From assembly GCA_033675265.1 (NCBI GenBank), contig JAUJYZ010001126.1:32454-96453 (forward strand): a DNA stretch of 64,000 nt. The letters run 5' to 3'. The position numbers and the translations under genes are program-made. The notes below the pieces were generated by a model that worked only from the letters and a program-made list of their open reading frames with translations, did not search any database and had not been told where the DNA came from. Origin of the DNA: Actinostola sp. cb2023 (taxonomy: Eukaryota; Cnidaria; Anthozoa; Actiniaria; Actinostolidae). Position 1 is the stretch's first letter, and the number at the start of each line of letters is the position of its first letter. Of the stretch, positions 1 through 26,600 are shown one piece after another.

Positions 1-335
1 TTTTGAGACGTCAAAGATGCAATAAACGTACCATAGAGTACATAGCACTTGCATTGACTTTGTATAACAGCTGATAAAATGACAGCAATCATCACTTAAA
101 AACGATATAAAATTGTAAAAGCGTTCATAGAGATTTCTTATGGATTCTGACGTCTGATCAAAAAGAAAAACAATTACCATTACAGTTTCTCTTTAGCAAA
201 ATAAGTGTTTTTAGCGGTGCAATGCAATGTGCTCAAATATTAGTGATTGCAAACATCGCTAACTTTAAATGAGTCAGTTTCCTTGTGTTAAGACATCATT
301 GATCAGTTAATTAACTTATATTATTTCTTGCTCAG

Positions 336-12887
<12,552 letters not shown>

Positions 12888-13057
12888 AAAGTTCATTTCA
12901 ACTGACGAATCAGCACAGAGAATTCGCAACAAATAATATTTAATATCCTTATTAAAAAAATAACTGAGCCCGCACGTAATGAGGCCAAACATAGCATTAT
13001 TCATTTTGTGCGCGCGCAAACGATAATCTTCAAATGATTCCATACGTCCACGCATAG

Positions 13058-13256
13058 AGTTGTTTTCGTATGAGTGGGAAATAGTTACGGTACGGTTCGA
13101 AACATGCGGTGGTGGTGCCGTGGCGTGGCCGTGCCGTATCCAAGCATTCTGATTGGTTGAATAATGCTTTTGCGCATAGTGATTGGTTGAATAGATATCT
13201 TCGATTCCGAACCGTGATCGTAACTCCGTAGGTTTCCCACTCATACGAAAATGACT
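13058..13256. mobile_element. Hairpin MITE, 'CGTATGAGTGGGAAA' family, copy 1
   Basis: TIRs AGTTGTTTTCGTATGAGTGG and its near-complement CCACTCATACGAAAATGACT, with internal GATTGGTTGAATA words. It lies in the 3' flank of the Calx-beta gene, after the stop at 12887 and before a candidate AATAAA at 13350-13355. The same TIR recurs at 34334-34486. Confidence 0.7.
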
Positions 13257-14488
13257 CGTGTTTTTTCTACTTTCTTTCAAAATGCAAACGAATGCAATGC
13301 AGGGCCCCTCTGGATATCAGCCTCGTTGCTGAATGGGCTTCCCTGGCTAAATAAAGTATTTCATTTTTTTTTTCAAGATTCGCCCATAGGGCAGGTGTTG
13401 TATAATAGGATATGAAGTTCCCTTCATACATACATACACATACACATACACATGTTGTTTTCTGCTAGTTTACCAGCTCTGTACGTAGACGACTGTGCCC
13501 GGCGCTTCGACGTCACAGCTTTGGATGCACATACAATCACCCTCATAAAAGCAATAGTCAATGCTTTAGCTGTGCATATATCCACTTATGGATGCACACT
13601 CTGACAGTTGGTAGAGCACTCTGGTACTCTGGTAACTAGACTCGGCTGCGCCAAGAGCAACAATTAAGCTAGGTACCATATCGTGCTCTCCCAACCGTCC
13701 TCATGTCACCTTATGGTCCACGACTGACAACAGATTCTAACGCCCAAAGAGTACCGCTACCTCATATATCGTGTATTTATAAACCACAAAGTACATTCGT
13801 AAGCTTTTTATTAATTAATGTTCGCTTAAAACAAGTCACAATATTGTTACAGTCAAACATAAAACATTTGAAAAAGATAAAATCGTACAAAGTCGATTAA
13901 AACTATATAAACGTTATATAAACTACTTCGCTATATCAACTAAAATCAACTAATAAAGGAAGTTTCAGTCTCATGTATGTTATATTTCTATCATTAGTTT
14001 AAACACTCGCATGATTTTGTGTTACTTGAAATTTGCGGTCACGCGCATGCGCAGGCGATCACGTATGGGTTGCTTTATATGGTTCCACTTTGGAGAGCGT
14101 TTTCAAAAGTTTGCGTTTTCATTGAAAACTATGTCATTACTAACAACACTAAAGGATTTTGAAAGCGCATCCACGTGGAATTCAAACAATTTATCTTAAC
14201 AACTTTCCGTAAATCGCTTTAGTTAACTTTAATTGGGCGCCAAATTGATTATAAATTCACCATGGAAATTTGTGAAATTTGTGAATGAAATGAGCGGTAA
14301 ACAAAATCATGCTGTCTTCACTACCTAACGATTGCCAGTCAACGCATACTAAATAACATTAGTATTATAGGCTTATTAATATTGTGAATAGAATATGAAA
14401 TTACACAACTCTATACAAGAAGTTATCTTAATATGCAGCTACGTTTGTTCTCAAAAGAAATATATATATATTATCGCTAAAAGCGAAG
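13257..14488. other. Intergenic stretch between Calx-beta gene and satellite
   Basis: Holds a candidate polyadenylation signal AATAAA (13350-13355), a short CATA-rich patch near 13424-13450, and a partial hairpin MITE (13535-13705) with ATATCCACTTATGGATGCAC and CTCGGCTGCGCC words. From 13710 to 14488 I see only AT-rich unique sequence and no supported gene. Confidence 0.5.
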
Positions 14489-17400
14489 TCATTAATCACA
14501 GTCATTAGTGTTCGTAAATTGCTCGTCATTGTTAATTACAGTTTGTAAATTGTCAGTCAAACTCATTAGAGTCCGTAAATTGCTCGTCATTGTCGATGTC
14601 ACAGTCACTAATATTCGTAAATTGCTCGTCATTGTTAATTACAGTTTGTAAATTGTCAGTCAAACTCATTAGAGTCCGTAAATTGCTCGTCATTGTCGAT
14701 GTCACAGTCACTAATATTCGTAAATTGCTCGTCATTGTCGATGTCACAGTCACTAATATTCGTAAATTATAAGTCATTGTCGATGTCATATTCAATAGAA
14801 TTCGTAAATTGGCAGTCATTGTCGATGTCACAGTCATTAGTGTTCGTAAATTGAACGTCATTGTCGATGTCACAGTCACTAATATTCGTAAATTGTAAGT
14901 CATTGTCGATGTCATATTCAATAGAATTTGTAAATTGGCAGTCATTGTCGATGTCACAGTCATTAGAGTTCGTAAATTGCTCGTCATTGTCGATGTCACA
15001 GTCATTACAGTTTGTAAATATATTGTAAGTCATTGTCAATTACAGTTTGTAAATTGTACGTAAGTAATTCGGTCGATGTCACGCAGTCACTAATATTCGT
15101 AAATGGTAAGTCGTTGTCGATGTCACATTCATTAGATTTCGTAACTTGTAAATCATAGTCCATGTCAGTCAATTAGAGTTTGTAAATTATAAGTCATTGT
15201 CGATGTCATAGTCGTTAGAGTTTATAAATTGTAGTCATTGTTGATGTCACAGTCATTAGAGTTCCTAAATTGTAAGTCATTGTCGATGTCACATTCACTA
15301 GAATTCGTAAATTGTAAGTCATTGTCGATGTCACATTCATTAGAGTTCCTAAAGTGTAAGTCATTGTCAATGTCACAGTCACCAGAATTCGTAAATTGTA
15401 AGTCATTGTCGATGTCACAGTCACCAGAATTCGTAAAGTGTAAGTCATTGTCGATGTCACAGTCACCAAAATCCCTAAATTTTATGTCATTGTCGATGTC
15501 ACATTCATTAGAGTTCGTAAATTTCTCGTCATTGTCGATGTCACAGTCACTAATATTCGTAAATTGATCGTCATTGTCGATGTCACAGTCACCAAAATTC
15601 GTAAAGTGTAAGTCATTGTCGATGTCACAGTCACCAGAATCCCTAAATTTTATGTCATTGTCGATGTCACAGTCACTAATATTCGTAAATTGATCGTCAT
15701 TGTCGATGTCACAGTCACCAGAATTCGTAAAGTGTAAGTCATTGTCGATGTCACAGTCACTAATATTCGTAAATTGATCGTCATTTTCGATGTCACAGTC
15801 ACTAATATTCGTAAATTGCTCATCGTTGTCGATCTCACAGTCACTAATGTTCGTAAATTGCTCGTCATTGTCGATGTCACAGTCACTAATATTCGTAAAT
15901 TGCTCGTCATTGTCGATGTCACAGTCGCTAATATTCGTAAATTGCTCGTCATTGTCGATGTCACAGTCACTAATATTCGTAAATGGTAAGTCATTGTCGA
16001 TGTCACAGTCATTAGATTTCGTAACTTGTAAATCATAGTCCATGTCAGTCAATTAGAGTTTGTAAATTGTAAGTCGTTGTCGATGTCATAGTCATTAGAG
16101 TTTATAAATTGTAGTCATTGTCGATGTCAGTGTCATTAGAATAATTCGTAAAGTATAAGTCATTGTCGATGTCAGTGTCATTAGAGTTTGTAAATTGTAA
16201 TTCATTGTCCATGTCACATTAACCAGAATTCGTAAATTGTAATTCATTGTCGATGTCACAGTCGTTAGAATTAGTAAATTATAAGTCATTTTCGATGTCA
16301 AAGTCATTAGAGTTTGTAAATGATAAGTCATTATCGATGTCACAGTCATTAGAATTCGTAAATTATAAGTCATTGTCGATGTCACATTCATTAGAATTCG
16401 TAAATTATAAGGCATTGTCGATGTCACAGTCATTAGAATTCGTAACTTGTAAGTCATTGTCGATGTCACAGTCATTAAAATTCGTAACTTGTATGCCATT
16501 GTCGATGTCACAGTCATTATAATTCGTAACTTGTATGTCATTGTTGATGTCACAGTTATTAGAATTCGTAAATTTGTATGTCATTGTCGATGTCACAGTC
16601 ATTAGAATTCGTAACTTGTAAGTCATTGTCGATGTCACAGTTATTATAATTCGTAAATTTGTATGTCATTGTCGATGTCACAGTCATTAGAATTCGTAAC
16701 TTGTATGTCATTGTCGATGTCACAGTAATTATAGTTCGTAAATTGTTAGTCATTGTCGATGTCACAGTCATTAGAATTCGTAAATTTGTATGTCATTGTC
16801 GATGTCACAGTCATTAGAATTCGTAACTTGTAAGCCATTGTCGATGTCACAGTAATTAGAGTTCGTAAATTGTTAGTCATTGTCGATGTCACAGTCATTA
16901 CATACATATTTTAGAGTTTTTAAATTGTAAGTAAGTGTTGATATAACCGTCATTTGATGTCACTGTCATAATTATAAGAGTTCGTAATTCATCGTAAGTC
17001 ATTGTCGATGTTTCCGTCATTACAGTTCGTACGTACATTGAAAGTCATTGTTGATATCACAGTCATAAATATTGGCAAATTGTAAGTCACTAATTGTCAC
17101 AGCCACTAGAGTTTGTAAATGATATGTCATTGTCGATGTCAATGTCACTACAGTTTGTAAATGATATGTCATTGTCGATGTCAATGTCACTAGAGTTTGT
17201 AAATGATATGTCATTGTCGATGTCAATGTCAATGTCACTACAGTTTGTAAATGATATGTCACTGTCGATGTCAATGTCACTAGAGTTTGTAAATGATATG
17301 TCATTGTCGATGTCAATGTCAATGTCACTACAGTTTGTAAATGATATGTCATTGTCGATGTCAATGTCACTAGAGTTTGTAAATGATATGTCATTGTCGA

Positions 17401-17620
17401 TGTCAATGTCAATGTCACTAGAGTTTGTATATGATATGTCATTGTCGATGTCAATTTCACTAGAGTGCTTAAATTGCTCGTCAGAGTTGATCACGCTGTC
17501 GTCAGACAGAATTCATAAATTGCTCGTCAGTCAATGTAAATATCCCTGACACTAGAGTTCGTAAACTGCTCTTCATTGTCGATGTCGATTCTACTAGAGT
17601 TCGTAAATTTCAGAGTCGCC
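14489..17620. repeat. 42-bp minisatellite array, about 3.1 kb
   Basis: Tandem units of 42 bp built around GTCATTGTCGATGTCACAG then TTCGTAAATTG. Units are imperfect, with a few 41-, 43- and 45-48-bp variants. From about 17090 to 17460 the unit alternates 42 and 48 bp by adding GTCAAT. Because 42 is a multiple of three, several frames stay open. On the minus strand the frame reads a 14-residue acidic repeat (CDIDNDEQFTNISD). Frames break at about 15215, 16095 and 17020, and no start, splice or polyadenylation context supports a gene, so I call it satellite. Confidence 0.9.
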
Positions 17621-17689
17621 ATTGTTGATTTTCAGCTATATAACTTTTTATGTCAGTCGGAATTATTATTTATTGTTGTAATACATGCT

Positions 17690-20600
17690 CGTACACATTC
17701 CTAGGAGCTATCGTTAGTGGTCACTATAGTTATTGTTTATGTTTATACAAACAGCTAGTTTCGTTAGTTGTCGTTAGTCTAAGTCATTGTCGTTAGTCTT
17801 CGTATAGTTTTCGGTACTCTATGTCTCTGTCGTTAGTGATTGTATAGTTGTCGTTAGTCTAAGTCACTGTCGTTAGTATTTGTATAGTTGTCGTTAGTCT
17901 AAGTCGTTATCGTTAGTGTTTGTATATAGTTGTCGTTAGTCTAAATCGTTGTCGTTAGTGTTTGTATAGTTGTAGTTAGTCTAAGTCTCTGTCGTTAGTA
18001 TTTGTATAGTTGTCGTTAGAATAAGTCATTGTTGTTAGTGTTTGTATAGTTGTCGTTAGTCTAAGTCACTGTCGTTAGTATTTGTATAGTTGTCGTTAGA
18101 ATAAGTCATTGTCGTTAGTGTTTGTATAGTTGTCGTTAGTCTAAGTCACTGTCGTTAGTATTTGTATAGTTGTCGTTAGTCTAATTCATTGTCGTTAGTC
18201 TTTGTATAGTTGTCGTTAGTCTAAGTCACTGTCGTTAGTGTTTGCATAGTTGCTGTTAGTCGAAGTCACTGTCGTTAGTATTTGTATAGTTGTCGTTAGT
18301 CTAATTCATTGTCGTTAGTCTTTGTATAGTTGTAGTTAGTCGAAGTCACTGTCGTTAGTGTTTGTATAGTTGTAGTTAGTCTAAGTCACTGTCGTTGGCG
18401 TTTGTATAGTTGTCGGTACTCTACGTCAATGTCGTTGGCGTTTGTATAGTTGTAGGTGCTCTATGTCACTGTCGTTGGCGTATGTATATGTATATTTGTC
18501 GGTACTCTATATCACTGTCGATAGCGTTTGTATAGTTGTCGGTACTCTATGTCACTGTCGTTGGCGTTTGTATAGTTGTCGGTGCTCTATGTGACTCTCG
18601 TTGGCGTTTGTATAGTTGTCGGTACTCTATGTCACTGTCGTTGGCGTTTGTATAGTTGTCGGTACTCTATGTCACTGTCGTTGGCGTTTGTATAGTTGTC
18701 GGTACTCTATGTGACTCTCGTTGGCGTTTTTGTATAGTTTTGGATGCTCTATGCCACTGTCGTTGGCGTTTGTATAGTTGTCGGTACTCTATGTCTCTGT
18801 CGTTGGCGTTTGTATAGTTGTCGGTACTCTATGTCACTGTCGTTAGTGATTGTATAGTTGTCGTTAGTCTAAGTCGCTGTCGTTAGTATTTGTATAGTTC
18901 TCGTTAGTCTAAGTCGTTGTCGTTAGTGTTTGTATAGTTGTCGTTAGTCTAAATCGTTGTCGTTAGTGTTTGTATAGTTGCAGTAGTTAGTCTAAGTCAC
19001 TGTCGTTAGTATTTGTATAGTTGTCGTTAGAATAAGTCGTTGTCGTTAGTGTTTGTATAGTTGTCGTAAGTCTAAGTCACTTTCATTAGTATTTGTATAG
19101 TTGTCGTTAGAATAAGTCATTGTCGTTAGTGTTTGTATAGTTGTAGTTAGTCTAAGTCACTGTCGTTAGTATTTGTATAGTTGTCGTTAGGATAAGTCAT
19201 TGTCGTTAGTGTTTGTATAGTTGTCGTTAGTCTAAGTCACTGTCGTTAGTGTTTGCATAGTTGCTGTTAGTCGAAGTCACTGTCGTTAGTGTTTGTATAG
19301 TTGTAGTTAGTCTAAGTCACTGTCGTTAGTGTTTGCATAGTTGCTGTTAGTCGAAGTCACTGTCGTTAGTGTTTGTATAGTTGTCGTTAGTCTAAGTCAC
19401 TGTCGTTAGTATTTGTATAGTTGTAGTTAGTCGAAGTCACTGTCGTTAGTCTTTGTATAGTTGTAGTTAGTCTAAGTCTCTGTCGTTAGTATTTGTATAG
19501 TTGTCGTTAGAATAAGTCATTGTGTTGTTAGTGTTTGTATAGTTGTCGTTAGTCTAAGTCACTGTCGTTAGTATTTGTATAGTTGTCGTTAGAATAAGTC
19601 ATTGTCGTTAGTGTTTGTATAGTTGTCGTTAGTCTAAGTCACTGTCGTTAGTATTTGTATAGTTGTCGTTAGTCTAATTCATTGTCGTTAGTCTTTGTAT
19701 AGTTGTCGTTAGTCTAAGTCACTGTCGTTAGTGTTTGTATAGTTGCTGTTAGTCGAAGTCACTGTCGTTAGTATTTGTATAGTTGTCGTTAGTCTAATTC
19801 ATTGTCGTTAGTCTTTGTATAGTTGTAGTTAGTCGAAGTCACTGTCGTTAGTGTTTGTATAGTTGTAGTTAGTCTAAGTCACTGTCGTTGGCGTTTGTAT
19901 AGTTGTCGGTACTCTACGTCAATGTCGTTGGCGTTTGTATAGTTGTAGGTGCTCTATGTCACTGTCGTTTGCGTATGTATATGTATATTTGTCGGTACTC
20001 TATATCACTGTCGATAGCGTTTGTATAGTTGTCGGTACTCTATGTCACTGTCGTTGGCGTTTGTATAGTTGTCGGTGCTCTATGTGACTCTCGTTGGCGT
20101 TTGTATAGTTGTCGGTACTCTATGTCACTGTCGTTGGCGTTTGTATAGTTGTCGGTACTCTATGTCACTGTCGTTGGCGTTTGTATAGTTGTCGGTACTC
20201 TATGTGACTCTCGTTGGCGTTTGTATAGTTTTGGATGCTCTATGCCACTGTCGTTGGCGTTTGTATAGTTGTCGGTACTCTATGTCTCTGTCGTTGGCGT
20301 TTGTATAGTTGTCGGTACTCTATGTCACTGTCGTTAGTGATTGTATAGTTGTCGTTAGTCTAAGTCGCTGTCGTTAGTATTTGTATAGTTCTCGTTAGTC
20401 TAAGTCGTTGTCGTTAGTGTTTGTATAGTTGTCGTTAGTCTAAATCGTTGTCGTTAGTGTTTGTATAGTTGCAGTAGTTAGTCTAAGTCACTGTCGTTAG
20501 TATTTGTATAGTTGTCGTTAGAATAAGTCGTTGTCGTTAGTGTTTGTATAGTTGTCGTAAGTCTAAGTCACTTTCATTAGTATTTGTATAGTTGTCGTTA

Positions 20601-23600
20601 GAATAAGTCATTGTCGTTAGTGTTTGTATAGTTGTAGTTAGTCTAAGTCACTGTCGTTAGTATTTGTATAGTTGTCGTTAGGATAAGTCATTGTCGTTAG
20701 TGTTTGTATAGTTGTCGTTAGTCTAAGTCACTGTCGTTAGTGTTTGCATAGTTGCTGTTAGTCGAAGTCACTGTCGTTAGTGTTTGTATAGTTGTAGTTA
20801 GTCTAAGTCACTGTCGTTAGTGTTTGCATAGTTGCTGTTAGTCGAAGTCACTGTCGTTAGTGTTTGTATAGTTGTCGTTAGTCTAAGTCACTGTCGTTAG
20901 TATTTGTATAGTTGTAGTTAGTCGAAGTCACTGTCGTTAGTCTTTGTATAGTTGTAGTTAGTCGAAGTCACTGTCGTTAGTGTTTGTATAGTTGTCGTTA
21001 GTCTAAGTCACTGTCGTTAGTGTTTGTATAGTTGTCGTTAGTCTAAGTCACTGTCGTTAGTGTTTGTATAGTTGTCGTTAGTCTAAGTCACTGTCGTTAG
21101 TATTTGTATAGTTGTAGTTAGTCGAAGTCACTGTCGTTAGTGTTTGTATAGTTGTAGTTAGTCTAAGTCACTGTCGTTGGTGTTTGTATAGTTGTCGGTA
21201 CTCTACGTCAATGTCGTTGGCGTGTGTATAGTCGTCGTTGCTCTATGTCACTGTCGTTGGCGTGTGTATGCTTGTCGGTCCACTATTTCATTGTCGTTGG
21301 CGTTTGTATAGTTGTCGGTGCTCTATGTCACTGTCGTTGGCGTTTGTATAGTTGTCGGTACTCTATGTCACTGTCGTTGACGTTTGTATAGTTTTCGATG
21401 CTCTATGCCACTGTCGTTAGCGTTTGTATAGTTGTCGGTACTCTATGTCACTGTCGTTGGCGTTTGTATAGTTGTCGGTGCTCTATGTCACTGTCGTTGG
21501 CGTGTGTATGGTTGTCGGTGCTCTATGTCACTGTCGTTGGCGTATGTATAGTTGTAGGTGCTCTATGGCACTGTCGTTAGCGTTTGTATAGTTGTCGGTA
21601 CTCTATCTCACTGTCGTTGGCGTTTGTATAGTTGTCGGTGCTCTATGTGACTCTCGTTGGCGTTTGTATAGTTGTCGGTACGCTATGTCACTGTCGTTTG
21701 CGTATGTATATTTGTCGGCACTCTATGTCACTGTCGTTGGCGTTTGTATAGTTGTCGGTACTCTATGTGACTCTCGTTGGCGTTTGTATAGTTTTCGATG
21801 CTCTACTGATGCCACTGTCGTTAGCGTTTGTATAGTTGTCGGTACTCTATGTCACTGTCGTTGGCGTTTGTATAGTTGTAGGTGCTCTATGTCACTGTCG
21901 TTTGCGTATGTATATGTATATTTGTCGGTATTCTATATCACTGTCGTTAGCGTTTGTATAGTTGTCGGTACTCTATGTCACTGTCGTTGGCGTTTGTATA
22001 GTTGTCGGTGCTCTATGTGACTCTCGTTGGCGTTTGTATAGTTGTCGGTACTCTATGTCACTGTCGTTGGCGTTTGTATAGTTGTCGGTACTCTATGTCA
22101 CTGTCGTTGGCGTTTGTATAGTTGTCGGTACTCTATGTGACTCTCGTTGGCGTTTGTATAGTTTTCGATGCTCTATGCCACTGTCGTTAGCGTTTGTATA
22201 GTTGTCGGTACTCTATGTCACTGTCGTTGGCGTTTGTATAGTTGTCGGTGCTCTATGTGACTCTCGTTGGCGTTTGTATAGTTGTCGGTACTCTATGTTC
22301 ACTGTCGTTGGCGTTTGTATAGTTGTCGGTGCTCTATGTGACTCTCGTTGGCGTTTGTATAGTTGTCGGTACTCTATGTCACTGTCGTTAGTGATTGTAT
22401 AGTTGTCGTTAGTCTAAGTCGCTGTCGTTAGTATTTGTATAGTTGTCGTTAGTCTAAGTCGTTGTCGTTAGTGTTTGTATAGTTGTCGTTAGTCTAAATC
22501 GTTGTCGTTAGTGTTTGTATAGTTGCAGTAGTTAGTCTAAGTCACTGTCGTTAGTATTTGTATAGTTGTCGTTAGAATAAGTCGTTGTCGTTAGTGTTTG
22601 TATAGTTGTCGTTAGTCTTAGTCACTTTCATTAGTATTTTTATAGTTGTCGTTAGAATAAGTCATTGTCGTTAGTGTTTGTATAGTTGTAGTTAGTCTAA
22701 GTCACTTTCGTTAGTATTTGTATAGTTGTCGTTAGGATAAGTCATTGTCGTTAGTGTTTGTATAGTTGTCGTTAGTCTAAGCCACTGTCGTTAGTGTTTG
22801 CATAGTTGCTGTTAGTCGAAGTCACTGTCGTTAGTGTTTGTATAGTTGTCGTTAGTCGAAGTCACTGCCGTTAGTATTTGTGTAGTTGTAGTTAGTCGAA
22901 GTCACTGTCGTTAGTGTTTGTATAGTTGTAGTTAGTCTAAGTCACTGTCGTTGGCGTTTGTATAGTTGTCGGTACTCTACGTCAATGTCGTTGGCGGTTG
23001 TATAGTCGTCGTTGCTCTATGTCACTGTCGTTGGCGTGTGTATGCTTGTCGGTCCACTATTTCATTGTCGTTGGCGTTTGTATAGTTGTCGGTGCTCTAT
23101 GTCATTGTCGTTGGCGTTTGTATAGTTGTCGGTACTCTATGTCACTGTCGTTGACGTTTGTATAGTTTTCGATGCTCTATGCCACTGTCGTTAGCGTTTG
23201 TATAGTTGTCGGTACTCTATCTCACTGTCGTTGGCGTTTGTATAGTTGTCGGTGCTCTATGTGACTCTCGTTGGCGTTTGTATAGTTGTCAGTACTCTAT
23301 GTCTCTGTCGTTGGCGTTTGTATAGTTGTCGGTAGTTTATGTGACTCTCGTTGGCGTTTGTATAGTTTTCGATGCTCTATGCCACTGTCGTTAGCGTTTG
23401 TATAGTTGTCGGTACTCTATGTCACTGTCGTTGGCGTTTGTATAGTTGTCGGTGCTCTATGTGACTCTCGTTGGCGTTTGTATAGTTGTCAGTACTCTAT
23501 GTCTCTGTCGTTGGCGTTTGTATAGTTGTCGGTAGTTTATGTGACTCTCGTTGGCGTTTGTATAGTTTTTCGATGCTCTATGCCACTGTCGTTTTTTGTA

Positions 23601-26600
23601 TAGTTGTCGGTACTCTATGTCACTGTCGTTGGCGTTTGTATAGTTGTCGGTGCTCTATGTGACTCTCGTTGGCGTTTGTATAGTTGTGAGTACTCTATGT
23701 CTCTGTCGTTGGCGTTTGTATAGTTGTCGGTAGTTTATGTGACTCTCGTTGGCGTTTGTATAGTTTTCGATGCTCTATGCCACTGTCGTTAGCGTTTGTA
23801 TAGTTGTCGGTACTCTATGTCACTGTCGTTGGCGTTTGTATAGTTGTCGGTGCTCTATGTGACTCTCGTTGGCGTTTGTATACGGTACGCTATGTCACTG
23901 TCGTTGGCGTTTGAATAGTTGTCGGTACTCTATGTCACTGTCGTTGGCGTTGTATAGTTGTCGGTGCTCTATGTGACTCTCGTTGGCGTTTGTATAGTTG
24001 TCGGTACTCTATGTCACTGTCGTTGGCGTTTGTATAGTTGTCGGTACTCTATGTCACTATCGTTGGCGTTTGTATAGTTGTCGTTAGACTAATTCATTGT
24101 CGTTAGTCTTTGTATAGTTGTCGTTAGTCTAATTCATTGTCGTTAGTCTTTGTATAGTTGTCGTTAGCCTAAGTCACTGTCGTTAGTGATTGTATAGTTG
24201 TCGTTAGTCTAATTCATTGTCGTTAGTCTTTGTATAGTTGTCGTTAGTCTAAGTCACTGTCGTTAGTGATTGTTTAGTTGTCGTTAGTCTAATTCATTGT
24301 CGTTAGTCTTTGTATAGTTATCGTTATTCTAAGTCGTTGTCGTTAGTGTTTGTATAGTTGTAGTTAGTCTAAGTCACTGTCGTCGGCGTATGCATAGTTG
24401 CTGGTGCTCTATATCACTGTCGTTGGCGTATGTATGGTGGTCGGTGCTCTATGTCACTGTCGTTGGCATGTGTATAGTTGTCGGTACTCTATGTCACTGT
24501 CGTTGGCGTTTGTATAGTTTTCGGTGAGCTATGTCACTGTCGTTGGCGTTTGTATAGTTGTCGTTAGTCTAAGTCATTGTCGTTAGTCTTTGTATAGTTG
24601 TAGGTGCTCTAAGTCACTGTCTTTGGCGTTTGCATAGTTGCCGGTGCTCTATGTCACTGTCGTTTACGTATGTATAGTTGTCGGTACTGTATGTCAATGT
24701 CGTTAGCGTTTGTATAGTTGTCGGTACTCTATGTCACTGTCGTTGGCGTTTGTATAGTTGTCGGTGCTCTATGTCACTGTCGTTGGCGTGTGTATGGTTG
24801 TCGGTGCTCTATGTCACTGTCGTTGGCGTATGTATAGTTGTAGGTGCTCTATGTCACTGTCGTTAGCGTTTGTATAGTTGTCGGTACTCTATCTCACTGT
24901 CGTTGGCGTTTGTATAGTTGTCGGTACTCTATGTCACTGTCGTTGGCGTTTGTATAGTTTTCGATGCTCTATGCCACTGTCGTTAGCGTTTGTATAGTTG
25001 TCGGTACTCTATGTCACTGTCGTTGGCGTTTGTATAGTTGTAGGTGCTCTATGTCACTGTCGTTTGCGTATGTATATGTATATTTGTCGGTACTCTATAT
25101 CACTGTCGTTAGCGTTTGTATAGTTGTCGGTACTCTTAGACTATGTCACTGTCGTTGGCGTTTGTATAGTTGTCGGTGCTCTATGTGACTCTCGTTGGCG
25201 TTTGTATAGTTGTCGGTACTCTATGTCATTGTCGTTGGCGTTTGTATAGTTGTCGGTACTCTATGTCACTGTCGTTGGCGTTTGTATAGTTGTCGGTACT
25301 CTATGTGACTCTCGTTGGCGTTTGTATAGTTTTCGATGCTCTATGCCACTGTCGTTAACGTTTGTATAGAATCGGTACTCTATGTCACTGTCGTTGGCGT
25401 TTGTATAGTTGTCGGTACTCTATGTCAATGTCGTTGGCGTTTGTATAGTTGTCGTTAGACTAATTCATTGTCGTTAGTCTTTGTATAGTTGTCGTTAGTC
25501 TAATTCATTGTCGTTAGTCTTTGTATAGTTGTCGTTAGCCTAAGTCACTGTCGTTAGTGATTGTATAGTTGTCGTTAGTCTAATTCATTGTCGTTAGTCT
25601 TTGTATAGTTGTCGTTAGTCTAAGTCACTGTCGTTAGTGATTGTATAGTTGTCGTTAGTTGAAGTCACTGTCGTTTGTGTTTGTATAGTTGTAGGTGCTC
25701 TAAGTCACTGTATTTGGCGTTTGCATAGTTGCCGGTGCTCTATGTCACTGTCGTTTACGTATGTATAGTTGTCGGTACTGTATGTCAATGTCGTTCGCAT
25801 GTGTATGGTTGTCGGTACTCTATGTCACTGTCGTTGGCGTCTGCATAGTTGTCGGTAGTATATGTCACTGTCGTTGGCGTTTGTATAGTCGTCGTAATTC
25901 TATATCACTGTCGTTAATGATTGTATAGTTGTCGTTAGTTGAAGTCACTGTCGTTAGTGTTTGTATAGTTGTCGGTACTCTAAGTCACTGTCGTTGGCGT
26001 TTGTAAGGTTGTCGGTGCTCTATGTCACTGTCGTTGGCGTTTGTATAGTTGTCGTTAGTCTAAGTCACTGTCGTTAGTGTTTGTATAGTCGTCAATAGTT
26101 TAAGTTACTGTCGTTAGTGTTTGTATAGTTGTCGGTGCTCTATGTCACTATCGTTGGCGTTTGTATGGTTGTCGGTAGTCTATGTCACTGTCGTTAGTGT
26201 TTGTATAGTTGTCGTTAGTCTAATTCACTGTCGGTAGTGTTTGTATAGTTGTCGGTACTCTATGTCACTGTCGTTGGCGTTTGTATAGTTGTAGGTGCTC
26301 TATGTCACTGTCGTTTGCGTATGTATATGTATATTTGTCGGTACTCTATATCACTGTCGTTAGCGTTTGTATAGTTGTCGGTACTCTTAGTCTATGTCAC
26401 TGTCGTTGGCGTTTGTATAGTTGTCGGTGCTCTATGTGACTCTCGTTGGCGTTTGTATAGTTGTCGGTACTCTATGTCATTGTCGTTGGCGTTTGTATAG
26501 TTGTCGGTACTCTATGTCACTGTCGTTGGCGTTTGTATAGTTGTCGGTACTCTATGTGACTCTCGTTGGCGTTTGTATAGTTTTCGATGCTCTATGCCAC

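Noticed and set aside
21398..25188. Plus-strand frames with VVGVCIVVGALC repeats that look like membrane helices
   Set aside because: They are three-monomer translations of the 40-bp satellite, short and broken irregularly.
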